A stretch of 64,000 nt of DNA from positions 1-64,000 of the forward strand of contig CANTFL010001018.1 in assembly GCA_947650285.1 (NCBI GenBank). The letters run 5' to 3'. The translations under genes were made by a program, and so were the position numbers. Position 1 is the first letter of the stretch; every line of letters starts with the position of its first letter. Of this stretch, positions 1-9,700 are shown one piece after another. The stretch is from Hyaloperonospora brassicae (taxonomy: Eukaryota > Oomycota > Peronosporomycetes > Peronosporales > Peronosporaceae). The notes below the pieces were generated by a model that was not told where the DNA came from, did not search any database, and worked only from the letters and a program-made list of their open reading frames with translations.

Positions 1-1520
1 ATGGCTCATTATATCAGTTATAGTCTACTCGATAGTACCTTACTACTTGGATAACCGTAGTAATTCTAGAGCTAATACATGCATAAATACCCAACTGTGT
101 ATTCGGGCGGGTAGCATTTATTAGATTGAAACCAATGCAGTCTTTGGGCTGGTAATAAAGCGAATCATAATAACTGTGCGGATCGTCCTTTCGGGCGATA
201 AATCGATGAGTTACTGCCCTTGTCAGCTTTGGATGGCAGGATGGGGAGTAACAACAGCGGCATTAATGCATAGGGGTGAAATAGGTTTGATTCCGGAGAG
301 GGAGCCTTAGAAACAGCTACATATCCGACGCAGTGGTGCGTAAATTACCCAATCCTGAAACAGAAAGGTAGGGGCAAGGGCTAAATGAAGAATGCTCGGG
401 CTCTTTGAGTTGGTGACCTGAATATGAATAATGAAATTTAACGAGGATCAATTGAGGCGGTCTGGTGCCAGCCGCGGTAATTCCAGCTCCATGAAGCGTA
501 TATTAAAGGTTGCAAACAAAAGCTCGTAATGGATTTCTGCTTCGTATATAACCGGTTTACTCTCTTTGAGGTGTAACTTTTGCATGTGCATTTTTGTGAG
601 TCTGTCTTTCTGCCATTAAGTTGGCAAGCTGATGGGTTTGCATCGCTCATTTCAGAAAAAATTAGAGTGTTTAAAGCAAGTGTTCAGTCTATATACACAT
701 TACAGTATGAATGCGCGATAAAGAATTTCGTGGTCTATTTTGTTGGTTTGCACACCAGAATAATGATTGAAGTAGGGACAGTTGGTATCTATATCGTGCT
801 GCTCAGAGTGTGAAATTTTGATCGCTAAAGATGAGCTTAGCGAAAGCATTTACCAAGACAGCTTTGTCAATCAAGAACTTAGTTAGGGGATCGAAGATGA
901 TTAGATACTACTGAAGTCTTAACCATAAACTATGCCGACTGGATTGGTGAAATGTTGATTAAAATGACTTTGTCAGGACCGTATGAGAAATCAAAGTCTT
1001 GGGTTCCGGGGGAGTATATGGTCGCAAGGCTGAAACTTAAAAGAATTGATTAGTTAAAGGGACAATTAGGAGGGAGCCACGCTTAATTTGACTCACACGT
1101 AGAAAACTTACCAGTCCAACAGGAAGATTGACAGATTGAGAGCTCTTTCTTGATTCGCGGTGCGGTGGCATGGCCGTTCTTAGTTGCGGAGTGATTTGTC
1201 TGGTTAATTCCGTTAACGAACGAGACCCTCCGCGTGCTAACTAGTTCTGTTTACCATTTTTGGTAGGCGTGTGGACTTCTTAGAGGGACTTTTTTGGGTA
1301 ATCAAACCAAAGGAAGTTGGAGGCAATAACAGGTCTGTGATGCCCTTAGATGTTCTGGGCCGCACGCCGCGCTACACTGATGCGTTCAACGAGTTTACAA
1401 CCTTGATCGATAGGTCTGGGTAATCTTTTGAATGCGCATCGTGATAGGGACAGACTGTTGCAATTTTCGGGTCTTGAACGAGGAATTCCTAGTAAACGCA
1501 AGTCATCAGCTTGCATTGAT

Positions 1521-1554
<34 letters not shown>

Positions 1555-1670
1555 ACCTACCGATTGAATGACTCGGTGAAAAATTGGGACTGTTAGTCTG
1601 ATTGCTTAATTGCGAGCGGATTGATGGGAACTTCTTTTTTTAACCTCGCCATTTAGAGGAAGGTGAAGCC

Positions 1671-1712
<42 letters not shown>
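1..1712 (+). rRNA. 18S rRNA gene, 5'-truncated by window edge and degenerate (probable pseudogene)
   Basis: The start matches eukaryotic 18S roughly 80 nt inside the gene, and the 3' end is the usual GGATCATTA. Oomycete-like sequence is recognisable throughout, including the decoding-region stretch around 1535-1555 (TGTACACACCGCCCGTC). Many positions that are near-universal are changed. Three nucleotides are missing from the 530 loop at about 467-480, where GCCAGCAGCCGCGG is reduced to GCCAGCCGCGG. The following helix is rewritten, and the V4 region (about 530-800) is strongly diverged. The comparison is with rRNA recalled from general knowledge, not an alignment. A working rRNA would not tolerate these changes, so I infer a relic copy. 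Confidence 0.9.
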
Positions 1713-1930
1713 CCATACCTAAAAAACTTTCCACGTGAACCGTATTAACAATTATAATTGGGGGTGATCTTAATGGAGGCTACTAGTCATTTTGGCTGGA
1801 GGCTACTATCGAGTGAACCTTATCATGGCGAAAAACTAGACTTTTGTTTGGTGAAGTAGTGAAAATTTTAAACCCTATTTAAATACCGATTATACTGTGG
1901 GGACGAAAGTCTCTACTCTTTATTCTAGAT
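1713..1930 (+). other. ITS1
   Basis: Spacer between the 18S 3' end and the 5.8S start. It opens with the oomycete-type motif CCATACCTAAAAAACTTTCC followed by CACGTGAACCGTATT, typical of Peronosporales. The boundaries are set by the flanking rRNA motifs. Confidence 0.85.
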
Positions 1931-2089
1931 AACAACTTTCAGCAGTGGATGTCTAGGCTCGCACATCGATGAAGAACGCTATGAATTGCGATACGTAATG
2001 CGAATTGCTAAATTCAGTGAGTCATCGAAATTTTGAACGCATATTGCACTCTTGGGCTAGTCCCACGAAGTATGCCTCTATCAGTGTCC
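1931..2089 (+). rRNA. 5.8S rRNA gene, degenerate copy
   Basis: Begins AACAACTTTCAGCAGTGGAT and contains the conserved GATGAAGAACG, ATGCGAATTGC and GAGTCATCGAAATTTTG blocks. Several otherwise invariant positions are changed, mostly to A or T: GCTGCGAACTGCG reads GCTATGAATTGCG, and the 3' helix reads CTTGGGCTAGTCCCACG. These fit relaxed selection and support the view that the whole unit is inactive. Confidence 0.9.
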
Positions 2090-2604
2090 ACATATCAAAC
2101 TTGGTTTTCTTTTATCGTGTATTCGATAAAGGATAAGTGCCAGATGAAGTGTCTTGCGGTTGATTTTCGAATTGACTACGGAGTCCTTTCAAATATATGA
2201 CTGTACATCTCATGCTAGAAAAAGCGTGACGATACTCTTAATTCGAAGGGGCTGTCCGTGCAGACCTGTCGGTGACTAGTTTGTTAACTGTGACTATATA
2301 TATGAAGAAGTATTCGATTCGCGGTATGATTGGCCGTTCGGCTGGACTACGTGTATTGGACCTTTTTTATGCAGTGAAGAAGTATCTGATTTTGATGGTA
2401 TCATTGGCTGCCCGGTTGGACTTACGTTTATTGGATCTTTTTCTGGTTGTGGTAGATGAATAGGTAAACCGTAGTTGGGCATGTGTGACTTGGCTTTTGT
2501 ACTTGTATTGTCAGTGCGAAGTAAAGCGTCAACTTCGGTTGTCGAGACGTTCGACCTTTTGGGAAATGTGTTGTAAAGCTTCGGCTGCACTTCACCCTCA
2601 AATG
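2090..2604 (+). other. ITS2 (about 515 bp) with internal direct repeat
   Basis: Spacer between 5.8S and 28S. It carries an imperfect direct repeat of about 60 bp (listed separately) and ends just before the 28S start motif GACCTGATATCAGG. ITS2 expanded by repeats is known in downy mildews such as Bremia and Plasmopara. Confidence 0.8.
2304..2438 (+). repeat. Imperfect direct repeat in ITS2
   Basis: Two copies, 2304-2363 and 2375-2438, both beginning GAAGAAGTAT and ending in TATTGGA(C/T)CT. Both share the core TGGCYGYYCGGYTGGACT, and they are separated by a short T-rich linker. The copies have diverged substantially. Confidence 0.75.
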
Positions 2605-2729
2605 GACCTGATATCAGGAAAGATTACCCGCTGAACTTAGGCGATATTAATTGTAAGCGGAGTGAAAAAGAAACTAACAAGGATTCCCCTAGTAATGGCG
2701 AGTGAAGCGGGATGAGCCTCAAGTTTAAA

Positions 2730-2760
<31 letters not shown>

Positions 2761-3357
2761 TCTGTCACAAATTTATTTTGTGCGGCGAATTGTAGTCTAT
2801 AGAGGCGTGATCAGTGTAGGTACGTGAGATAAGTTTCTTGGAAAAGAACAGCATGGAGGGTGAAACTCCCGTTCATACTTAGGTGGCTTGCACGTACGAT
2901 CCGTTTTCTTCGAGTCGCGTTGTTTGAGAATGCAGCGCAAAGTAGGTGGTAAATTCCATCTAAAGCGTTAAATATTGGTGCGAGACCGATAGCGAACAAG
3001 TACCGTGTGAGGGAAGATGAAAAGAACTCTGAAAAGAGAGAAAGTTAAAGAGTACCTGAATCTGCTGAAAGGGAACCGAATCGTTTCTAGTGTCTATAAT
3101 CTATGACATATTTCATTGGGAAGTATGTGCGTGTGTATACTATGGCAGCGGCTTTTTTGAGCTGCGCTTGGTGTGCGTGCTGTATGTGCTAACTGGTGCC
3201 CTGTGTTATAGTGGGACGTCAAGGTCAGTTTGTGCGACTCAGAAGGTCGTCGGAACGAAAAGTTTCGAGCAGTATTGCTCGGTCTGGTGTGTGAGGACAG
3301 TACAAGTCACTTTGACTCAGATGATCTAAGCTTGCAGTTGACACGAGGACCAAGAGG
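2605..3357 (+). rRNA. 28S rRNA gene, 5' fragment only (D1-D2), degenerate
   Basis: Starts at GACCTGATATCAGG and carries the classical LSU 5' blocks, including AAGAAACTAACAAGGATTCC, GGCGAATTGTAGTCTATAGA and AAGGGAACCGAATCGTTTC. It can be followed to GACACGAGGACCAAGAGGCA near 3355, where resemblance to LSU stops. The rest of the roughly 3.5-kb gene is absent. A run of 28 T (2734-2761) replaces a short D1 hairpin. The truncation and the many substitutions mark it as a non-functional fragment. Confidence 0.88.
2734..2761 (+). repeat. Poly-T tract inside the 28S fragment
   Basis: 28 consecutive T residues sit where the D1 region of a normal oomycete 28S has a GC-containing hairpin. It is either a genuine expansion or insertion in a dead copy, or an assembly artefact. 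Confidence 0.9.
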
Positions 3358-3520
3358 CAGGGTCTACCTTAGCTTGTAGACTCGTGCATACAAGAAGTAT
3401 TGGGACTGCTGACAAGTGTAGTCATCAGACCTGCTGACAAGTGTAGTCAGGAATGGAACTTCTATGTGAGTTGCAAAGTTGTGGACCTCTATATTTTGGC
3501 TGCTGGGCTGCACTACGCAC
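3358..3520. other. Short spacer, nothing recognised
   Basis: No coding or RNA feature is visible. It contains a small duplication, GCTGACAAGTGTAGTCA, seen twice around 3408-3450. Confidence 0.5.
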
Positions 3521-4630
3521 CTAAAATAACACGATCTTCATGCTGCAGTCTTCCTTCTTTAGCTGCGGGATGAAGTGGAATTGAATGAGGTCCACCATCT
3601 CAGACGCCGTGTCTTTCAGCTCCAGAATCGTATGTCGCTTCTTGTCCTTCTCCATGTCGAAGATCACGTACTTCGTATGCATCAACGACAATGCCCCCAT
3701 CTCCAACAGCGTCTTCACACGCGCTGGGGGTGCCCACAGCAATCGGCAAATAGTTCCCAGCAAGCTGTTTTGCTTGTTCACTTGCCTTCAGATGCTTGCC
3801 AAAGAGCTTTGCGACACGGCACTTGAACGACGTCAAATGTCTGGGTGGGCATCGAACAAAGAGGAACAACAGTAACTATCGACAGCACGGCACCTTAGGA
3901 TCTCGCAACAGCTTTGTAAACTTACTTGATCACCCCGACACAGCGTAGCGCAGACGAACAAAGAATGAGGAAGTATGGGCTCTTGTCACGACGCTTGCCC
4001 TTGCCAAGAAAGTCTCTCTTGTACGTCGGCATCAGCCAGTGGATATACGATGGCAGCAACTCGAGCTTATGCTTGCCCAGGCCTGTTGGCGCGACGAAGT
4101 GCGACTCTACACGCCACAAAAACTGACGTCAGCAGCGGTGAACGGCTATTCCATTACAAGTCCCGTTTGCACCATTGAGTCCGTCAGCCAGTTCCAGTGT
4201 CGTCATCTGTTCGCCGCGATATTTCACGTAGACGTCGTTCACGAATTTGAAATGCTCCGTCTGCGTCATCTTGTGCAGCCCCTTGCCATTGTCGTGCATT
4301 TGCCTCTTGACCTATCACACCCATTCACATGATTGACGCTCAGTTCGCATACTTTCGTCTTCTTTTTTCTACTGGTTTTGCTCACGATACTGCAATATCG
4401 AAACGTACGGTCGGGTCGGTCTTTTGTTTCTTCACAGCGTCTTCCTCCATCTCGACGTCGGCCGTCTCGGTATCGCGACTGCGCTTGACATTCAGCGCCA
4501 GTTCGAGCTCTGCTTCATCCTCGAATTCGTCCTCACTACCGGCAGAGATCACGTCCTCGTCGTTTGAGCCACCAATGACCTCCGCCGTCCAGTTCATCTC
4601 CAGCTCATCGTCATTACGGATTGTCGACAT
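3521..4630 (-). pseudogene. CMS1/CMSS1-like ribosomal small-subunit biogenesis protein, broken
   Basis: The minus strand reads an acidic, KRS-rich N-terminus starting MSTIRNDDELEMNWTAEV (4630). It is followed by a segment with GKGLHKMTQTEHFKFVND and ELADGLNG (about 4290-4150), then KSPYFLILCSSALRCVGVIK, then CRVAKLFGKHLK and a terminal block ARVKTLLEMGALSLMHTKYV to KIVLF. Order and spacing fit the CMS1 family, DEAD-helicase-like proteins of the 90S pre-ribosome. An 85-nt GT-AG intron at 3841-3925 joins VGVIK to HLTSFKC in frame. At least three lesions remain: a stop after IAVS near 4382, a TGA near 4126, and an extra base near 3726 between GTP and ARVK. The frame also shifts near 4310. It could be a live gene with sequencing errors, but a pseudogene is more likely. 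Confidence 0.6.
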
Positions 4631-6387
4631 GTCGGCGACCAGTCGCTTCAATGGTGAAAAATTACAATCTGAGCGACACAATGTGCCACAATTGAAAGAC
4701 AGCTATCCGGTTTATCATGATGAATAAAACTGAAGTTTGACTTTGGCTTTGTGTTTTGAACAAAGTCCTTTCGAAAAAGGACAGTGTGTCACGAGATTTA
4801 CATGATTGTTGTCAAGAGACTGAAATAAGCTCGGTGAAGACGCCTGCTGTAATTGTGCTCCCTCCGCTGAACTCGAGTTTGTCAAGACGCATGATCCAGT
4901 ATATCCTCGCGGAGGTCATAACTGGATCGAGCTGAAGTAAGCGCGTATGGTAAGTGAGTTTATTTGTGCAGAATGCAGATCGTGGCAAGCAAAAGGACAC
5001 CGTCACTCAGCTGAGCCAACCCAACGTTTAACGATTACAGGAACCCAACCCCATGATGACTGATCTGCAGACCACTGACAAAGCAGCCCACCTACATTCT
5101 TATTATTATGTAAGGCGCAGCCGAAAAAGCGTGATGTACTTCCACCTACTCTGTCCCACGTGATTTGGTCTCTGTGAAAGTTGTGCTTACGCAGTGATTT
5201 CGAAGCGTATGCTTTTTAATGACAATGCACCAGGACGCATCAATGATGACCCGAAGCTTACCATTGTCACTTTGAGATCATTTTTGACCACATTCGATTC
5301 CCAAGATCCAGCTTATAGATGTCGGCACCATTGCGGCATTTGGGTGGTGCTATCGCCGCAATAATCTGCTAATTACGATGAAGTATGACGAGTGTGGATG
5401 GGCCGACAAAATCCACAAAGTCGAGCAGCTGTCTACCATTCGCGGGTCGGTCATTACCTGGACCTGCATCTCGCTTATCTGCAATACATTGACCTTCCAC
5501 TAATTACTTTACGTCTCGCGCACGCATTAGGTCGATCGCGACTGCTCAATATATTCGCAGATCGTTGCACCTCAGCATTCACTACGGCATTGTTACCACA
5601 TGGAGGATCTAGTGTACATAACCGCGGGTAGTCACGCACGGCCTTCCAAAACCTCTTATATATATACGGTACGTTGTACGTAAGGTTACGAGGTGATGCT
5701 TACACTGTGATTCGTGTGATATACAGTATCTTGAGGTGTGACAGTACACGCGTCCAAGAATATTTTATCGTGGCGGAATGAGATAGGTTGTAAATAAAAC
5801 ATGGATAGCGTGTCAAACATTTGTACACTGTTGTTGAACACCTTCTGTTGCCCACTATGGTTCTCTGTGTAATAAAAAACTCCTTATACGATAAATGGTG
5901 AGCCCTTAAATCGATACAGCCTAAAATGTGTGTGCATTCATACCCCATGTACACGGATTACGTGCAGAGGTGGAAATTACTTGAGCTAGAAACTGCTTCC
6001 GAGGAAACGAAAGTATAATCCAATAATTTTGTATATCCCTTCTATAAAACCATTTTCACGCTTACTAAAACGACGTAGATCGACAATCTATCATTGTAAA
6101 ATCTCGCTCAGCATCCTCTGTGCGGGACGCGTTAAACATCTCCAATTGAAAGACTACATATGTCCAACTCTATCTCCAACTACACAAATGCATATAATCA
6201 GTTGCTTTTGGGTCGTAATTTGTGTTCGTCTTGATAGATGGCTAGACGACAGCGGTGCATAGCGCCGCGTCTTGCAATCAATACAAACGTATCATATATT
6301 TATAGGCGACAGTTCTCTTCCCACACCATTGCTAAACGTTACACCTTGGCGTTTGGAAATATACATAAAAAATTCCGAGCCAGAGTA
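4631..6387. other. Intergenic, no supported gene
   Basis: Only short overlapping ORFs on both strands, none with a recognisable family or a splice structure I could defend. No rRNA, tRNA or long repeat was seen. A TA-rich stretch at about 5650-5670 and scattered stops suggest decayed DNA. Confidence 0.5.
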
Positions 6388-6489
6388 CTGCACTGGCGTA
6401 AGACAAGTTCGAGCCAAGGGGCTGCACTGACGCAAGACAGGTTCGAGCCAAGGGGCTGCACTGACGTAATAAAGGTTCGAGCTAAGTAC
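6388..6489 (+). repeat. 34-bp tandem repeat, 3 copies
   Basis: Three head-to-tail units of 34 bp with the core CTGCACTGACG followed by RGGTTCGAGCCAAG. The first two are nearly identical and the third is diverged. They lie just upstream of the MULE transposase remnant and could be sub-terminal repeats of that element. No matching inverted copy was found on its right side. Confidence 0.75.
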
Positions 6490-8358
6490 GTGCTGCAAAG
6501 CTTACTGTTTACCTTCATTTGGTCATATCGCGACTTATAAAGCTACTGGTTTCTGATTTCTGGAAGGAGAATCGTCAGCAAGACAAAAGATTGCTCGAAG
6601 ACGTATCCCCAGCAGTCCGAGGCCGATGCCAACGTGCGGCCTGATGTGTCGGATATAAGTAGAAAGTCGATACTATGTGTAACCACTACTGAAGCAAAGG
6701 AAAGTAGCGAATCTATAGGGCACGGTAAGAATTTAACTCAAACTCAAGAATTATTTTACGTTGCTCATGGTAACGACAGTCTAACCATTTAGAGAGTGAA
6801 GTGCAAGACTTCTTCGACTCCGACCAAGCGATTATTGCAGATAAACTTAATTTAGATGGTATGGATTCGGAGAGGAAATCGGAACTGGACACGTTAGCCT
6901 CTCATGAATCGCCTCTCATACAGCTCGGAAGAGTGGCCGACAAGCTGCACGACCGTTTTGAAGAACACACTTTAATAAGCCCCGACGCTGCTTTTAAGCT
7001 CTTTTCGAGGAATGTGGTCATAGAGGCTTCTTGTATAAGATTAAAAAGCGACATGATCAGAACAGAGCGGCGGATGATGTCAGCACCCGGACAGGAAAGT
7101 TTTTTCGGCAGACTTGGTATATCATCTGTGGCAATGCTGGATCCTGCAGCAAGGATCTCATCATTATACGAAACACCCGGAGTCGTTTAACAGGCTGCAA
7201 ATGGTCTTGCCGTATCGACCTGTGCAGTATAGCTTACCAGATTACGGTGGATGGACTGCATAATCACGCCCCGGCTGAAGATATATGCCATTATCCCAGT
7301 GCTCGTCACGCTACCATGGAACAGAAAGCTTTCGTGATGGACTTGATTAAATACCGGACAAGCACTCCATCGATACTAGAGAATATCGAGGCCAATTATA
7401 GTGGAGGGTTCAGACTGATAGCAATGTGCATCATGAATATGCGTCAAAAGTATCGTCAAAAGCAGAGAGGTGAAATTCCCGGAATTGAGGCTCTGATCCG
7501 AGATCTCCAGGATGATGGTGCTATTTTCAGGACAATAGTTTTGTTGAAGTCTCATATCACTCACTTGACTAGTAATTCTAAATAGCATCCCTCAGCTGCT
7601 TTTCGAAGAACGTCGCACCGCCGTGGTGCAAATTGACGAAACATACCAAACGAACAAATATGAAGCAGGTATGACTTCATGTGTATTCATCGACCAGTAC
7701 AAATATTACGTGCACATTGGCTTTTTGTTTCTACAGAGCGCAACACAAGTGGACTTGACATGGATCCTCAAGACTCTTTTGTAACAGAGTATCGAAGATT
7801 AATCCCGGTGTAATCATTATTGATGCTGATCTGTGCTTGATGAGTGCCATTGGCGCAGTCTTTCCCCAAGCCCACCACCAACTTTGTTTTTGGCATATTC
7901 AAAGCAATATTAAGGCCCGCCACCAGAGAGATATTTATTCAATCGAGGTAGAGGGAGGCATCCAGTGGACGTTTGCTGTGTTTTTTGAAGATGTGGTCGC
8001 GTTTAGTCTTGAATATATAACACCACGATCAGTTTGAAGAAGCGTGGCGTGATAGGAGAAGGCATATTCCGAGATGTCGTGAGTATATTGAACAAAGCTG
8101 GTTTATACCCTACAAAGATAAGTATTGTGCTGCTTGGCTGGTGGGAGTCGATCATTTTGGAAATATCTCCTAATATAAAGTTGAACATTGCTCATGCAAC
8201 ATTTAAGCAGACATTTGGAACTTCACAAATGGGGTTTTCTCCGTGTAGCCTTGCATGAAGCTTGTCTGCAAAAAATAACAAAATATCATGAAACTTACTA
8301 GATCGCGAGACAAACCATTTCTTCCTACTGTTCAAGAGCATATATTTGTGTATGTTTA

Positions 8359-9271
8359 CAAGAATGTAGGGCTGGGCAAATCGAATATTTGTCGAACATT
8401 GAGGTCCCTTCGAATTATTTGACTCGAACTTTTGGCAGCATCAAATATTCGACTCGAAGATTGTAAGCGGCTCGAATATTCATTTCAAATAATTATAGAC
8501 AAATATATATACAAGCATTCAGATAAGGAGGTAGCCAGTTTAAACCAACAGATGTGGAGTCGGTGATAATGTGGATCTATTCGAGAATGAATCATTTACA
8601 TTGAAGCAGAACTGCTGACTGCATTAATGTATACGTTGAATGTAGCCAATACAACCCCCCACTATAATGAATACTAACCGAAAGGTAACCTTAATCTCGA
8701 CCGCCGCCGCAGCCTCATGCTTGATTGCCGCCATCTCATCATTCACCTCTAGTGCCGCCGCACGTCCCCTAATGGCAATTCCTGATGATGATGTTTAAGC
8801 TCTGGCCAAGTCAGAATCAGCGACCGTGGTGATAAAAGTGAAAGTTGATGATCACTTTGAAGTGGACAAAGACGCCTGCTTATAAATTGCGTTCATTGCA
8901 AGAGACCTTACAAGATGAACAAGATTACAAATACGAATCTGATCAATCACATTCGAGCCAAACATCTGACCAAGTTGGTGGCGCCTCTCCACGACTCGCA
9001 ATGACGCTCAGGTGGTAAATTGGCCCAATGTCTACATTTGCTCTGGAGTCAGTATATGACATTAATTTGAGGCGGCACGTTTGAAGTGTCTTCTCCTAAA
9101 TGATCAGCCATTTGATTTGATCGAGAGTAGAAGTTTTGAGTTCGACCAGAGCACTCGAATATTCGAAATTCGAATTGTTCGGTGGATTATAAAGGTCTCG
9201 AATGTTCAGTTTCGAATGTTCAGCCCGAATATTCGAATCGAATCTTCGATTTGCCCAGCCCTACAAGAAGG
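8359..9271. repeat. 8-bp target-site duplication flanking the hAT element
   Basis: CAAGAATG at 8359-8366 and CAAGAAGG at 9264-9271 lie exactly outside the TIRs. The right copy matches the inferred MULE codon context (AAG AAG GTA), so the left copy carries the mutation. Confidence 0.8.
8367..9263. mobile_element. hAT-type element (897 bp) with BED-like zinc-finger remnant, inserted in the MULE
   Basis: Perfect 19-bp terminal inverted repeats begin TAGGGCTGGGCAAATCGAA, the left copy at 8367 and its inverse ending at 9263. The flanks are CAAGAATG (8359-8366) and CAAGAAGG (9264-9271), an 8-bp duplication with one mismatch, as expected for hAT elements. Removing the insert rejoins the MULE reading (VYKKVSAYAIS). 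Inside, at about 8888-8970, the plus strand encodes CVHCKRPYK and TNLINHIRAKHL, a CxxC...HxxxxH pattern like the BED finger of hAT transposases. No transposase core is present, so the element is a non-autonomous derivative. Both ends are rich in ATTCGAA/TTCGAAT palindromes. Confidence 0.8.
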
Positions 9272-9700
9272 TATCTGCCTACGCGATCAGCATCATGTCG
9301 AAGAAGCTCCGCCTCGCCAAGACAGTGCGATAATTACCTCTTGAGTGTGATGTTCAAGGATGCCCCGACTTTTGTATGAGCAACTTTGGTATTTCTTGTC
9401 AGCATGATTTCCTCCGAGTTATATATTACCGATGGACCGGATGATAGGTTGTATCAAGCCGATATCCATGCCTATTGGTTTCTCGACAAAGCTTTTGTGC
9501 CTGTGAGTAATACGTCAGGGTGCAAGAATTAAAGAGCCTGTCACAAAACAAAACAAAATCATCCGACCAGGATCTTGACAGCCGAAGAAAGAAGCACCAA
9601 GCGAAAAAATCGATGTAGTGTACGTCGTGAGTACGGCCAAACAAATGCCGCTGCGCTCAACGTATTATTGTATCGAACAATCATGCATGGCAACAGGCGT

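Larger units (their letters stand above)
6600..9700 (+). mobile_element. MULE-type (Mutator-like) transposase remnant, split by a hAT insertion
   Basis: Translations in shifting frames give a MULE/FAR1-like transposase. A FAR1/WRKY-GCM1-like zinc cluster (GCKWSCRIDL ... DGLHNHAPAED) lies at about 7195-7290. A helix with ARHATMEQKAFVMDL follows, and then MRQKYRQKQRGEIPGIEAL (7440-7495). The catalytic-core part IIIDADLCLMSAIGAVFPQA with LCFWHIQSNI is at about 7815-7905, and a WFIPYKDKYCAAWLVGVDHF segment at about 8100-8155. After the hAT insertion it resumes with KVSAYAISIMSKKLRLAK and a SWIM-like CMSNFGISCQHDF (9265-9420). Frameshifts and stops occur throughout, so it cannot encode a protein. 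Outer ends and terminal inverted repeats were not found, and the limits given are approximate. Confidence 0.7.

Noticed and set aside
1..3357. Functional rRNA operon
   Set aside because: 530-loop deletion, substitutions at invariant sites and a truncated 28S.
6400..6480. GGTTCGA motifs resembling tRNA B boxes
   Set aside because: They belong to the 34-bp tandem repeat; no A box or cloverleaf can be formed.
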